DNA from: Viridothelium virens | Lineage: Eukaryota; Ascomycota; Dothideomycetes; Trypetheliales; Trypetheliaceae | Reading direction: 5' to 3' | Assembly: GCA_010094025.1 (NCBI GenBank) | Contig: ML991817.1 | Location: 62,001-126,000, forward strand | DNA length: 64,000 bases | In this document: positions 10,174 to 21,277 of the stretch, one piece after another | How positions within the stretch are numbered: position 1 is the stretch's first letter | Layout: each line of letters starts with the position of its first letter | Translations under genes and position numbers: made by a program | The notes under the pieces: generated by a model | What the model saw: the letters and a program-made list of their open reading frames with translations, nothing else | The model's database searches: none | Told to the model about the DNA's origin: nothing

Positions 10174-10752
10174 CTATAACTTGCTCACGCCCAGCTCTGC
10201 TGCACCTACGACCTTTCGGGCTGTTTTCCCGGCATCAATTAGATCCCTGAGGTCTGTAATGAACTGCACCGAGGGACTGATTGCAGAGTGATCGGATCCC
10301 ATAATATCCACAGTGATATGCAGTGCTTTCTCGGCGGCCGAAAGAGCAGCTTCATAACTTTCGTCTTCAAGGTAGAGTCTAGCAAGGCGTTGATAGCTTC
10401 CATCGCGTCAGTTAAAGTGGTAGCTGAGTCAATATTGATCAGCATTCACGAAGGGCTCCTCACGCTTGTGATAGGTCTGTATTGATGATATTCTCCTTTT
10501 CAAGCAATTGGCAGAGTCCTTGAACTTTTCCTATGGCAATGTGTTTAGCTATTTGCTTTCTGGATGGCGGCAGTCGGTCGTAATGAGCGAAAAAGGTGAA
10601 GTCTTCAGATATGCGGTGCCGCCTATCATCACTCGTTTCGTGCCAATCGCCGCTTCCATCCTAATCGCGAAAATTAGCACTTCTTTTGGATCATAGGACT
10701 CCTCAGCTTGATCCATATATTAAGACATTTAGCATTAGTTCGCTTCCCAAGG

Positions 10753-10794
<42 letters not shown>

Positions 10795-11625
10795 TACTGC
10801 GTTACCTTCATCTCGGCAAGCTGAACAATCACAAACGAATCCATATCTGGACAGAGTCTCTGCCCTATGGCTCTTTGTCTGAGCCAGCTCGCAGTATGCT
10901 ACGCAGAGCTCCTCCCCTTCTGCGATGTCTCTCACGGCATGCACCGTTAGCATCTGCAAGATGGAATTCCATGTGAAGTGGCAGTTAGGCACACAACTGT
11001 GATTTATTCTGCTGACTGTCTCAAAGATAGCGCTGGCAGATTGATGATTTTTAGAAATATCCACGCAATTGGTCTGATAAGTTGTGTATATGGAGCGCTC
11101 TAGCTGAGCCGCGGCACCATTAGGATCGGGGCTTGAACCATCAGGCCAGGCGCGCGGGTCTGAGTTGTGGCAGGATTCGAGATCGAGAAAGGCCTGCTGA
11201 GAGGAGGCTGACAGTTTTTGGAAGGCTTTTTCAACTGCATACTCAGAGGGGCACAAGCCTTCAACGACCAATAGCGGTCTCTCAGCAACGATTCTGGTCC
11301 CACAACTGATGAACTCTGAGGCAAATAAACCTTTGCCCTTGCCATGAATGTCGCGAAGGACATAGAGGTCGATTGCTTGATTTGCTGCGGACTTGTTTAG
11401 GCTCGCTCGCACAGTCTCAGTAAAAGATGAGCCGTCGGACCCCTCGCTAGACCTTGACATGACGTGATTTGATGCCGTGTCTGTACGCACTTCAACTGGT
11501 CTCGGGATAGCTGTTGAGTGATGCTCAAAAGTCGATGTTCCTGCAAGTCGTGACTCAAGGGCCCACAAAGGTTTTCGAAAGAGGCGACGTAAAAATCGGC
11601 GCTTAAGTTTACCGTCAAACTTCAT
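10174..11625 (-). CDS. SET-domain protein (possible broken allele)
   Basis: Protein lysine methyltransferase-like protein of the fungal SET/zinc-cysteine type. First ATG in frame is at 11625. Exon 1 (10798-11625) carries a SET N-part (DIHGKGKGLFASEFISCGTR), the signature RINHSCVPNC, GEELCVAYC and the post-SET cysteines YGFVCDCSACRDEG. Exon 2 (10464-10660) continues with SDDRRHRISEDF, and exon 3 holds a TPR-like helical tail (LYLEDESYEAALSAAEKAL). With the 40-nt intron 10424-10463 the most natural joined frame contains an in-frame TGA at 10408-10410. An alternative acceptor giving an 85-nt intron (10379-10463) removes it and yields 409 residues, but loses a conserved-looking stretch. Intron 1 (10661-10797) contains an uninterrupted T40 tract. 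Substrate unknown. Confidence 0.8.
10753..10792. repeat. Homopolymer A40 (T40 in the SET gene sense)
   Basis: Forty consecutive A on the plus strand, inside intron 1 of the SET gene, beginning six bases after its 5' splice site. Length is prone to sequencing and replication slippage. Confidence 0.95.
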
Positions 11626-12419
11626 TGTTGTGAGTGAACACGAGATGATCTCCAAGAAGAGATTCTAGGAAAGACCTTCTTGGGCCATGCGCATGACGGT
11701 GTATGACTGGGAAGTTGCGTTACGATAAGCGAGGTGGATCTCCTAGAACATGAAGCCGAAAATCCACTCGGACGACACGAGAAGTGATTTGGAGCGTCTC
11801 CAAAGATTCAGCTCAAAGGTGTCTTCGTTGTGATCAGGTAATCTCATTGCATTCAGGCTCTTCCATGTAGAATAATCGAATTATGCACTCAACAAGCGAC
11901 GTCTTCACTCTTTGACACTGCCTGATCTCTAACGACTCGTCCCAAAGCCATCTCCACAAGCATATAGCCATTCGAGTTTGGTGCAACACTTCAGGATATT
12001 TGACCTCTCGGATTGTTCTTCATGTATCGGGAATTACGGAAAGGAATAGGTCTTGTTACAACAGGATTCTGTGATTTCAGTTTCCGCATTTTTGGGGTTC
12101 TCTTCGCGAAGAAAGCAAATGAATGGACGATGGCCGTGTATAGCGACGAACCACGAACTGGTTGGTTCAGCCACGAATCTTTGATATAGTGTTTCGAAAT
12201 AGCGAAAGTAGGTGGATACGTAGGTGTTTACAGTGCTCTACTCTACCTGTTCCACGTTGGTGATGGCGCTGTAAGGCTGACGTGATCACGGCACATCTTT
12301 CTGCAGGGTCCGACACATCCGCCCTCGGTCCAATCGTCGGTCATCGAATTCAAAAATGACGCCTGATTATCATCCCAACCCAGAATGTCTTCCCACGTAC
12401 CTTCCAATCTCTCCAGACC
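11626..12419. other. Divergent spacer upstream of the SET and riboflavin genes
   Basis: About 0.8 kb between two divergently oriented genes. It should contain both promoters. No RNA gene, riboswitch-like fold or repeat recognised. Confidence 0.4.
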
Positions 12420-13594
12420 ATGCCTGACCTCCCTGCGCACGCATCTCCTGCCTCAGTGCCCCAGCGCTGGTCCAATTCCTCTCATTCCGAACAGCAATTA
12501 CTAGACTTCCGGCTTAACCACCATGACCACCCTCCCCTCCTCAGCCCCGCCTTTACACCACCTGCAACGCCGGGGACGGGGACGCCCGCCATAGAACGAG
12601 ATGCACATTCCATACCCGTGGACACCTCCTCCGAGCCGGCATCGAACCTGCTGGAAAGTCTACCGGAAGTCAATTGCGTGGTACGAGCCCGAATACCCAC
12701 GACCACTGGCCAAGAGATGTTCCTCCACCTCTACCAGAACAACGTCGACAATAAGGAACACCTCGCCATCGTCTTTGGCAACCAGATCCGCAGCCGTAGC
12801 CTTGATGCCCCTCGCGAAGGCGAGACCGAAATGGCCCGCATGATCCGGGGCGCCTATACAGGACGGCTGTATCCAGGTCGATCGCACTCGCGCGTCGAGC
12901 AGCTCAAGCACGACACCCTAGGCGGCAGCAATTCCTCGACATCGATCTCGTCGACCTCGCGCGCCCCTTCTGCCTCTCCCACCGCCTCGCCTTTGTCTCC
13001 CCAAGAGCCCAAAGCGCCACTCGTACGCATCCATTCGGAGTGCTATACGGGTGAGACCGTGTGGTCCGCTCGATGTGACTGCGGCGAACAGCTCGACGAA
13101 GCCGCGCGCTTGATGTCCCTACCCAGCAATCTGCCGCCTTACTCCAGCGGCGGTGTGATCATTTACTTGCGGCAGGAAGGACGGGGCATCGGGCTGAGCG
13201 AGAAGTTGAAGGCATATAATCTGCAGGATCTCGGGAGCGATACGTTTGAGGCGAATGTGCTGCTAAGACATCCTGCGGATGCGCGGAGCTACGGGTTGGC
13301 GACGAGCATGCTGGTGGATTTGGGTTTGGGTAGAGGGGAGGATGGGCAGAGCGGAATTCGGCTGTTGACGAATAATCCGGACAAGATCCGAGCGGTGGAG
13401 GGGCCGGGAAGGGAGGTAGTGGTGAAGGAGCGGGTTGCGATGATTCCGTTGGCATGGAAAAAGGGTGGGAGGGGGAGTGAGGAGGTCGAAAAGTATCTTT
13501 CTACTAAGGTGAGTTTGAACGTCCGGTACCCATTCGCGATTGCTAACGGGAGGAACAGATAGAGAAGTTCAAGCATATGTTGAGCACTGGGTGA
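12420..13594 (+). CDS. RIB1: GTP cyclohydrolase II (riboflavin synthesis)
   Basis: First committed step of riboflavin synthesis: GTP to 2,5-diamino-6-ribosylamino-4(3H)-pyrimidinone 5'-phosphate, formate and pyrophosphate, in the cytosol. Protein of 374 residues; exons 12420-13508 and 13559-13594 (50-nt intron). The zinc site [15 protein letters not shown] has the family spacing C-x10-C-x-C. It is preceded by VRIHSE and followed by the GTP-binding loop [10 protein letters not shown] and by [10 protein letters not shown] low-complexity Ser-rich insert (about residues 160-195) lies before the catalytic part, as usual in fungi; the first ~80 residues look disordered. The last exon adds only 11 residues ([11 protein letters not shown]). 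Convergent with the Mid2-like gene downstream. Confidence 0.96.
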
Positions 13595-13618
13595 ACGACC
13601 TACACGCATATTGCATTT

Positions 13619-13806
13619 CGGTTCTTCGGGCGCGGCGTTCACAGATATGGGAGTTCCTATTGGCGACATCATGACCATTTCCTATCCTTAACGAGGTATG
13701 ATTATGCCACGGTGGATAGCTTGTGGTGCGAAGCGAAGACCGAAAATCTCGTGTACAAAGAATTTAGACAAAGGCAAAAGCTGCTGCAGAAATGCACGTT
13801 TGGTGT
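13619..13806. repeat. Dispersed repeat, copy A
   Basis: About 185 bp just past the riboflavin gene. It aligns along its length with 18291-18472 in the same orientation. Shared blocks include CATTTCCTATCCT, AAATCTCGTGTAC and GCTGCAGAAAT. A minus-strand reading of both copies gives similar peptides (TPIS-NAA--EP). The nature of the element is unknown. Confidence 0.75.
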
Positions 13807-13932
13807 CACTGATACAGCAGAAGATAACATCAGTTGAGAAATTTAGTCACCAGCACACCAAAACTTACAAATAAGCAGCCAAGATGCTTTCAATCTGCCT
13901 TATATTGGCCCCAGAGACGTTATAGACATCAA

Positions 13933-14852
13933 TCAACCAATTTGGTATACTGATCCGTCTCCCAACTCTGCTGGAACAGGTTCTGAACTCTGTCCTTGCA
14001 GTTCAGCCGGATTCTCGGGTTTCGCGCGTTGTGATCGCTTCTGACACTGCGGGTATGCTTGGTACTGAGAGTTTTCTTTGTCGGGTATGCTTAGAGCTGG
14101 TCCTTCAGCTGGACTCGGTGATTTCCTTCGCCTCCATAAGAGGAATATAGCCAGGCTGACAAGGGCCAATGCTCCGACCGATACACCAACACCAATCCCA
14201 GCTCTTGCACCATCCGTGAGACCTGGAGATGGGACGGCTGGAGTATCTGAAGGCGAAGATACAGCTACCGGGGTAGTAGCTGGGGTCGAGGATACCGTAG
14301 TCGGCGTTGAAGACGATGTCAGGCCAGAGGGTGTCGCATCAGCTGCGAGAACGAGGAGGCCAGGGCTTGATAGCTCCTGTGAATTTGACGTATATGTTGT
14401 ATTCGGACTTTTAAATCGTAGCACGTACTTTGCGCTTATAGACAGATAGTGATCCGGAATGTCCACAGTCCAAGCAAGATTTCCGGGGACACTGAGGTCG
14501 ACACTCTCTATTTTGTAAGCGGTCAACTTCAGAATCCATGAGATAGAAGCATTCTATAGATCCGAACGTACTTACGTTTGAGCAGACTGGCATATTGATT
14601 CAGGTTCCAATCAAATGAAGTGCACCACAGATACACATCTGTTACTGAGGCATCAAAGTACCGGGATGAATTCACAGCATTCCATGACAACGGGATGGTC
14701 TGATCATTCGTGAAAGTTAGGCTAAGATCCTTAGCATTTCCGGCGGGTGTATTCCAGAGAGACTGTTGAACTGTTTGCGTAGCTACCGAGGTGAAAAAGA
14801 GATACAAAGCGTACACAGAAGTTCGAGGACCCCATATGTTGCCTGTCATCAC
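13933..14852 (-). CDS. Secreted single-pass surface protein, Mid2/WSC-like architecture
   Basis: Protein of 283 residues; exons 14576-14852 and 13933-14507. The 68-nt intron was placed so that ASLLK joins QSVDLSVPGNLAW; a nearer acceptor would break the frame. It has an N-terminal signal peptide (about residues 1-26) and an ectodomain of about 125 residues containing the beta-rich segment AWTVDIPDHYLSISAKYVL. A Ser/Thr-rich stalk follows, then one membrane helix (GVGVSVGALALVSLAIFLLW), then a basic RRRK stop and a ~55-residue cytoplasmic tail. This is the layout of fungal wall-stress or signalling membrane proteins, but no WSC cysteine motif is present. Function unknown. Confidence 0.75.
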
Positions 14853-15934
14853 GAATTTGGCGTATGCAGTTGTAGAAAGGTCTCTAGAGTGTAGGGGAAA
14901 GCAAAGAAGGGCAACGCCAATGAGAGGTTTTGTCTCGCAATATTGAAAATATACTCAGAGTGCACATCTTCGAACTGCAATGATCTCTCATATAGCCTGG
15001 ACGCAACGCAGGCGATAGCCAACAAGGCAGATATTGCTGTACAGTACGGTTCAGCCATTTTGTGCCGCAGGTCCGCGGGGCCATCAGCAACCCTATCGAG
15101 CGAAAGATCATTTCCCCTTTATCTTTGGACATGGGATTGAAAAAGTAAAGACGATTCATCCGTGCATCTCACCTAAAGATCTCATTCGTGATCCTGGGCT
15201 GTCGAGGTTGTGTGGCGTGGTGTGGTACTGCACAGCTTGTTGCAGGCACACAAATGTTGAGAGATAGCTTTACAGATACGAGAGCTGCATGAGTAGCAAG
15301 GAACGCAATATGGTAATTACGGACTTAGAGAAAACTGTTCAAGCAAAAATGTAATTTGGTGAAATATGTGGGAAGAGGTTCTCTTGAAAGATGGTACGAA
15401 GCCCTACTCTAGAGTACCTACCTAACCTAACCTTAGGCAGCAAGGCGTGCACGGCTACTCCCGAGGCAGAGTACTCTATGTACTCTATCGTATGGATATT
15501 TGGACGCAACCATCCTTGTCAAATCGTGCACGCAATGTTGCAGACATTGGGCGTTACACCGTTTCAGAAATACCACCTGCACGAAGTAATTGTCCTGGCT
15601 TTTATGAGCTGAGCCGTGCGACTAAGGTCGCGGAGTGGGGGCTTTCTGTTGCCACTTAATAAATCGACAAAATTGGCTTGGGTGGAGCAGTGTGATTGGA
15701 TTTGCATCCAAGCGCCGCTGCATGTAGCGCGGTATGTTGCCTTTTATTGAATCGCTTAGCTCGGAAGACCTCTGAGACCTACTGTTGCAAGTCAGCCTTG
15801 CTCTTCGCAGCATGTGTGTCTACATTCTAGCACCTTGCCCAAATCATCGAATCCCCTTCTACTTAGTCCCTATCGCTTTTATTACACAATGAGCTTCGAA
15901 AGTGCCTGTAACAGTGGTGTATAACATCACCGTC
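14853..15934. other. Divergent spacer without recognised genes
   Basis: About 1.1 kb between the minus-strand surface protein and the plus-strand mannosidase. Several short open frames on both strands, none with a domain. A CCTACCTAACCTAACC block occurs near 15418. Confidence 0.4.
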
Positions 15935-17917
15935 ATGAGCTCCAGATGGAGACAGCTTGTCGTGGTGTCAGCTTTGTTACTTTCTGCTATTCTCTTTCTA
16001 CGATTGCCATTCCAACTTGGTATTGTCTCTCCGCTAGATCCTGGGCCCAAATCTGATAGTGCAGTCCCTTCTCCCGTCAGTGACGACAGCCTATCCGCGG
16101 AGAGCGAGCCAGTTGATCATCCAGATGGAGCGTTCGATTGGGCTGGCGTACCTCAGAGGTATCCTGTAGAATCCTTGGCCTCTCTTCCGTCGCCGCGCCC
16201 AAGAAGTATCCCAAAAATCCAAGCGACCTTTGTCCAGGAGTCCGCCCCCGAGCGTCAGTCAAGGTTAATGCGACTAAGCGCAGTGAAAACTAATTTTACG
16301 CACGCATGGGAGGGCTACAAGAAGCACGCGTGGTTGCGGGACGAGGTGAAGCCTTTATCAGGAGAAGCACAAGATCCATTTGGTGGATGGGCGGCGACCT
16401 TGGTAGACTCTCTAGGTATGTGGCGATTGCATTTTCTGGAAATAAAATACAACCCTAAAGCCTATCAGACACGCTTTGGATAATGGACCTACACGACGAG
16501 TTCAAAGAAGCTGTCAGTGCAGTGGAATCGATAGACTTCACAACTTGTTCTTTGGGCGAACTCAACGTCTTTGAAACGACCATCCGATACCTTGGTGGCT
16601 TTTTATCAGCATATGATCTCAGCGACGGACAATTTCCGGTCCTCCTTAGTAAAGCTAAGGAAATGGGCAATATGCTTTATAAAGCGTTCGATACCCCGAA
16701 CCGCTTGCCCGTAACTCGATGGGATTTTAGGGCTGCCATTGAAGGGGTACAGCAAGAAGCACAAGAGTCTACGCTTGTTGCTGAGATTGGATCTCTTACC
16801 TTGGAATGGACTCGGCTTAGCCAGCTCACCGGTGATACACGTTATTATGACGCCATTGCACTGATCATGGATATCTTTGAAGCTCAGCAAGCTCAAACCA
16901 AACTACCTGGATTATTCCCTGTTTTAGTCAATGCTAAGAACGCGAACTTTACTCAAGACTCTGGTTTCACTATTGGTGGCATGGCAGATTCACTGTACGA
17001 GTACTTTGGGAAGGTACGTGACCCTCTCAATTGAGGGCTTTGGATCGAGTGCACTAAGATATTGTAGCAACATCAGTTACTTGGTGGCGGCACTGAGCAA
17101 TATCGAAAACTCTACCAAAACGCAATGGTCGCTTTGCAGCGCAATATATTTTACAGACCCATGACAGCAGACAAACGAGATCTGTTAGTGCCTGGCCAAA
17201 CTCGCAGCGATGGTACTATGCGAGCTGAGGACCTCAAAACCGAGCCGCAAGCTCAACATCTTGGTTGCTTCGCAGGAGGTATGGTGGCGCTTGGTTCCAA
17301 ACTCTTCCAGAATGGAGCGGAGATGGAAATAGCGAAGCAGCTTGTTGAGGGTTGCCTTTGGGGCTACGAAGTTGCGCCTCTAGGAGTGATGCCGGAAATC
17401 ATCCACACCGTCCCTTGTCCATCAGTCGGTCCGTGTGGATGGGATGAGCAGCGGTGGAAGTCTGCAGTTCAGGAATCTTACGGCGGCCCCGAGGATGTGA
17501 GGACAAAAATCACAGAACACCACCTCCCGAAAGGCTTCACGGAAGTGAACGACAAGAGATACATTCTTCGGTACGTACGATGATCATCTGGTGCTAGAGA
17601 GGGCATAACTGACTTCCCACAGTCCCGAAGCTATAGAATCGATATTTGTCCTATACCGACTCACAGGTGACGCCAGCCTGAGGGATCGAGCCTGGACTAT
17701 GTTTAACAGCATTGTCAGCCTTACGCGGACATCAATTGCACATGCAGCTTTAGACGATTGTACCATCGAAAATCCTCCTAAAAGCGACCGCATGGAATCT
17801 TTCTGGACTGCAGAAACCCTTAAATACTTCTATCTGCTTTACTCAGAGCCAGACCTTGTCAGCATGGACGAATATGTCTTCAACACCGAGGCTCATCCTC
17901 TAAAGCGGCCTCGTTGA
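15935..17917 (+). CDS. Alpha-1,2-mannosidase, glycoside hydrolase family 47
   Basis: Trims alpha-1,2-linked mannose from N-glycans in the ER or Golgi. Protein of 607 residues; exons 15935-16415, 16469-17013, 17068-17570 and 17623-17917. A short N-terminal tail and one hydrophobic anchor (about residues 8-22) give a type II membrane topology, followed by a Pro/Ser stem. GH47 landmarks are DTLWIMDL (split by intron 1), FETTIRYLGGFLSAYDL, LTGDTRYY, QHLGCFAGGM, LRPEAIES (split by intron 3), ESFWTAETLKYFYLLY and the terminal FNTEAHPL, whose Thr helps hold the active-site calcium in characterised members. No defect seen. Whether it is an ER class I or a Golgi subfamily member is not decided. Confidence 0.95.
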
Positions 17918-18290
17918 GAATCCAGCTTATCAGACAATAGTATACAAGATAGATTGAAGCTCCATAGCATTCGTCCTACCTCATAGTCTTGCGAGAAACA
18001 AGCATGTCACAGTTCACCTTTGAAACAAGTCGGATACCCTATAGCGGCTAGGTTGGCGAACTAGATTGGATAGCATTCAAAAAGCTAACAGGGTATTTCA
18101 TTTTTGAGCATCTCCTTCGAGAATTTCCAATTCCATATGAAGCCAGGATCCTTGAAAGATCCAAGAAAACAGAAACAACAGCATTTGGCGTCTTCTCCGA
18201 TATTATGATCATGGCGTGAGAAGGTAAGACCACGCCCGTAGGGTAAGAAGACATCCAATAGCCAATTTCGATCATAGAGACGAGGCAGCT

Positions 18291-18472
18291 CGGTTCTGTG
18301 GACGCGGCATTCATAGATATAGGAGTTTCTCTTACTTGTATTATAGTCATTTCCTATCCTAAAGAAGCTATTATTATACTGTGGTGGGTACCCTTGGCGC
18401 AAAACGACAAATCTCGTGTACGAAGAATCTAGACAACGCAATAAGACGCTGCAGAAATATACGTTTGGTATC
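18291..18472. repeat. Dispersed repeat, copy B
   Basis: Diverged copy of the repeat at 13619-13806, same orientation, lying about 120 nt past the 3' end of the phosphatidate phosphatase gene. Compared with copy A many differences are G to A and C to T, for example GCGTTCACAGATATGGG against GCATTCATAGATATAGG. Confidence 0.75.
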
Positions 18473-18595
18473 CCGAACCCATCCTCAACCAGCACAAATA
18501 CACCGTTCCAAGAGCGCTCCCAAGAAATCCGTCCCAAACCGTCTCCAAAACGTCCGTGCATGCCGCCTCTTTCCCCGAAACAGAATCGATTCCTC

Positions 18596-19930
18596 CTAGG
18601 ACGACCTCCCCTCCACCAACTCATCCACCATCTCGACCAACTCCTTCGGATCCGTAAACACATGCCACATCTCCCTAGACAAGCCCTGAAACGCCTTCTC
18701 AAACCGGGCATCCGCATTCTTCTCCGCCTCATCCATCCCCGCAATCCCCGTCACCTTCCGAATGAAGATCTTCTGGATCCAGCCGGGGAACTTCCGCGCG
18801 CTCTCGCCGTACGCCTCCGGGTCCTGCTGCGTGCTGTCGCCCAGACACACGACCTTGCGCTGGGGCAGCCAGGAGTGCAGCTTGACGATGCGGTCGGCCT
18901 TGTACTCCTGCGTGCCGACGGTGAGGCTGCTGATCAGGCCGCCGAGGTTCTGCCACGAGGCGTCGCGCAGGATGATGGTGCCCTGCGGGTAGTACGTGTT
19001 GCGGAAGTCCTTGAGGAACGGGTACAGGTTGTAGGGGCTGGCGCTGAGGTAGAAGAAGGCGGGTTCCTGCAGGGCGGTCTTCATGTGGGCGTAGAGCGCC
19101 GGCATTCCCTCGACGGCTTGGGGCGTTGGCTCTGCGAAGGTAGTGTGCAGGATTCCGATGCGGGATGGCGTTTGCGTGATCTTGATGGTGTCGTCGATGT
19201 CGCTGATGATGGCCCAGCCCTCGGGCTCGGCGAGCATGGTGGTGCTGGAGATGCCGGCTGTTGGGGGGACGATAGGGGAAGAGGCGAAGGGTTGAGAGGT
19301 AATTGGAGGTGGTTGGGGGTCGAAATGAAGGGGAAGTATTTGGGCTGAAATGCCTTGGTAGGAAGATGCTCCCAAAGTGTGCTCTTCAGTCTTGTGCACA
19401 CTTATGCGAACAAGATGGTTGGGAAGGACGGTGTCGAGGAAAGGCTCAAGGCGATGGCTGATGAGGCTCATGGCGCCCTCGTCGTTACCATCAATATTTA
19501 GCTTTTCGGCAATAAAACCGACAAATTTAGACACATCCCTTCCGGAGTTCCTGATAAAGTACGCAGCGACGTATTCGGCATGCCATGGGGCAGAGCCATT
19601 CGGAACAGAACCATCGGTCATGGAGGATCGAGTGGTTTTGGGATCGGCAAGCTTGAGCGACTTGCGCGCCTCTTCATCTTGAGGCAGCCGGAATGCTGTA
19701 TTGTCAAGGAGCCAGACAGCATGATCTTCAGGATTGGCATCCTTGGGCTTTGAGCCAGGCCACTTAAAAGAGAAGCGATCCATTAGGTCCGGCATGGACT
19801 TCTTGAGATCTGAGGGCACTTCTGGAGAGAAGGGGGCATCTTTGTTAATCATAGGCCCATCTATAGCACTGACAGCCATCTGGTGACTGGCATCCAGTGC
19901 TGCACTGCTAAGTTTGTTGAGTTCATCCAT
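18596..19930 (-). CDS. App1-like phosphatidate phosphatase (DUF2183)
   Basis: Dephosphorylates phosphatidate to diacylglycerol; yeast App1 acts at actin patches and endocytic membranes. Single exon, 444 residues from the ATG at 19930; the frame is open 25 codons further up, but the shorter start sits in a natural position. Residues 244-248 are the catalytic DIDDT of the DxDxT phosphatase family, preceded by GWAIIS. Later landmarks are FFYLSASPYNLYPFLKDF, KLHSWLPQRKVVCLGDSTQQDPEAYGE and KIFIRKVTGI, all typical of the family. The C-terminal FTDPKEL closes the domain. The gene is unusually GC-rich near its 3' end, giving long shadow frames on the other strand. Confidence 0.93.
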   Translation of the reverse strand: MDELNKLSSAALDASHQMAVSAIDGPMINKDAPFSPEVPSDLKKSMPDLMDRFSFKWPGSKPKDANPEDHAVWLLDNTAFRLPQDEEARKSLKLADPKTTRSSMTDGSVPNGSAPWHAEYVAAYFIRNSGRDVSKFVGFIAEKLNIDGNDEGAMSLISHRLEPFLDTVLPNHLVRISVHKTEEHTLGASSYQGISAQILPLHFDPQPPPITSQPFASSPIVPPTAGISSTTMLAEPEGWAIISDIDDTIKITQTPSRIGILHTTFAEPTPQAVEGMPALYAHMKTALQEPAFFYLSASPYNLYPFLKDFRNTYYPQGTIILRDASWQNLGGLISSLTVGTQEYKADRIVKLHSWLPQRKVVCLGDSTQQDPEAYGESARKFPGWIQKIFIRKVTGIAGMDEAEKNADARFEKAFQGLSREMWHVFTDPKELVEMVDELVEGRSS

Positions 19931-20684
19931 CGTGACTGGATGGGACAAAGGGGCTTGAGGATGGGTAGGATGATGTTGCAGTAATATGACAAAGACGATG
20001 CGCACGAGTTTTCAGAGATTTAAATGTTTGAGATGTAGTTCAGAGAGAAAGATGGCAATAAGCAGGTGACAAAAACCCTCGGTCACTGCCTTGGGCTGAG
20101 GAGTGGAGGCAGGCACAGTTCTAGTGTCAGCTGTACCTCTCTGATCTGGTGCTCAAATACACAACCAAAGTTTCGCGTATCGTCTGCCCAAACAGCGCGT
20201 CGCAGTAATCGTGAAATGACAGATGCGCAACAGGGACGACTCTGTACTTACGGTCTGGCTTGTGGATTCTTGATCATTGTGTACTCCGTAGTCCAACAGC
20301 TATTGAAGGACGGGATACTAGGCGTACGGAGGAAGCGCATAATCGTGAGTGGCGCATCCTAATGCCAGCTGAGGCGTGCTGGTGGTACATGCTCTTAGGC
20401 AGATACCACATAATCGGGGTTAGGCTGATGAAGTACTCTACACCACGTGAGCCGTCGCTCGTCCAAGCCGCCAGTACTATTTTGACGGCCTTCACTGCAG
20501 CACGTCGAATAGTTCCATCCGTATCTGAGGGATCTGACCTTTGCGTATAGTCCAGTAGAGATACCTACACTTGTCAGAAATAAGAACCGCAAGAACCCAG
20601 CCTCATCAACTTTCAACAGGCTGTGAGCCCGTCGTCCACGCGTCTTACCTCTTGTTTACCTCTTCAGGTGCTACCTCCATCATG

Positions 20685-20770
20685 GCTTTATTACCTCGTA
20701 TCTAGCGAGATATACAGACCTAAGACATTTACCACCTGGTATCTGGCGAGCTATTTAGACCCACGACCTC
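20685..20770. repeat. Short tandem duplication, unit ~40 bp
   Basis: ATTACCTCGTATCTAGCGAG followed by an AGACCTAAGACATT block is repeated as TACCACCTGGTATCTGGCGAG with an AGACCCACGACCTC block. Imperfect. Confidence 0.5.
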
Positions 20771-20807
20771 GATAACGTACACCCTCGAGACAACCATTCG
20801 TACGATC

Positions 20808-20905
20808 CTCCAGACAATTTTCCGGACAACCCTCCAGATAATCATCCAGACAATCATGCAGACAACCCTCTGGACAACCTACATCGTGCAGACAAGCTTC
20901 CAATC
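20808..20905. repeat. 12-bp minisatellite
   Basis: About seven imperfect 12-bp units of the form TCCAGACAATCA / TCCGGACAACCC / TCCAGATAATCA. In the minus-strand frame they give Cys/Leu/Asp-rich repeats. No sign that it is part of a real protein. Confidence 0.7.
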
Positions 20906-21277
20906 CACCACCTTCGAAGCCATTTGATACATAGTGCAGGAAAAAGAACTTCACAAGCGATAGACATACATACAAACAAGATAAGAAGCTAAAAGCATAC
21001 AAAGATAAGTAGGTAGATACACAGGTATCTATTCTTGCCTTCTGAAATACTCCCAAAAAAAAGTATACATAGATCTCACACTTTATGGCTTCGTCTTGAG
21101 GGGAAGTGTTGAAGATCAACCTAAAGCCATCCAAGTTAGGTGCAGCGCAGCGGAGGCACCTACACTTATCCCCAAACCTAGATGGCTACATACACCATGA
21201 ATTAAGAATCACAGGAATCCAACCTCATCAGCTTTCTACAACCTTTTTCAAAGATACCTAGGTAGAATCGTTACGGA

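Noticed and set aside
14527-14575. 49-nt intron in the surface-protein gene (acceptor at 14527)
   Set aside because: It throws the downstream part out of frame; the acceptor at 14508 (68-nt intron) restores the conserved VDLSVPGNLAW frame.
18416-19348. 310-codon plus-strand open frame
   Set aside because: Lies opposite the App1-like gene, whose conserved DIDDT domain is clear; low-complexity Leu/Arg/Gly translation is a GC shadow.
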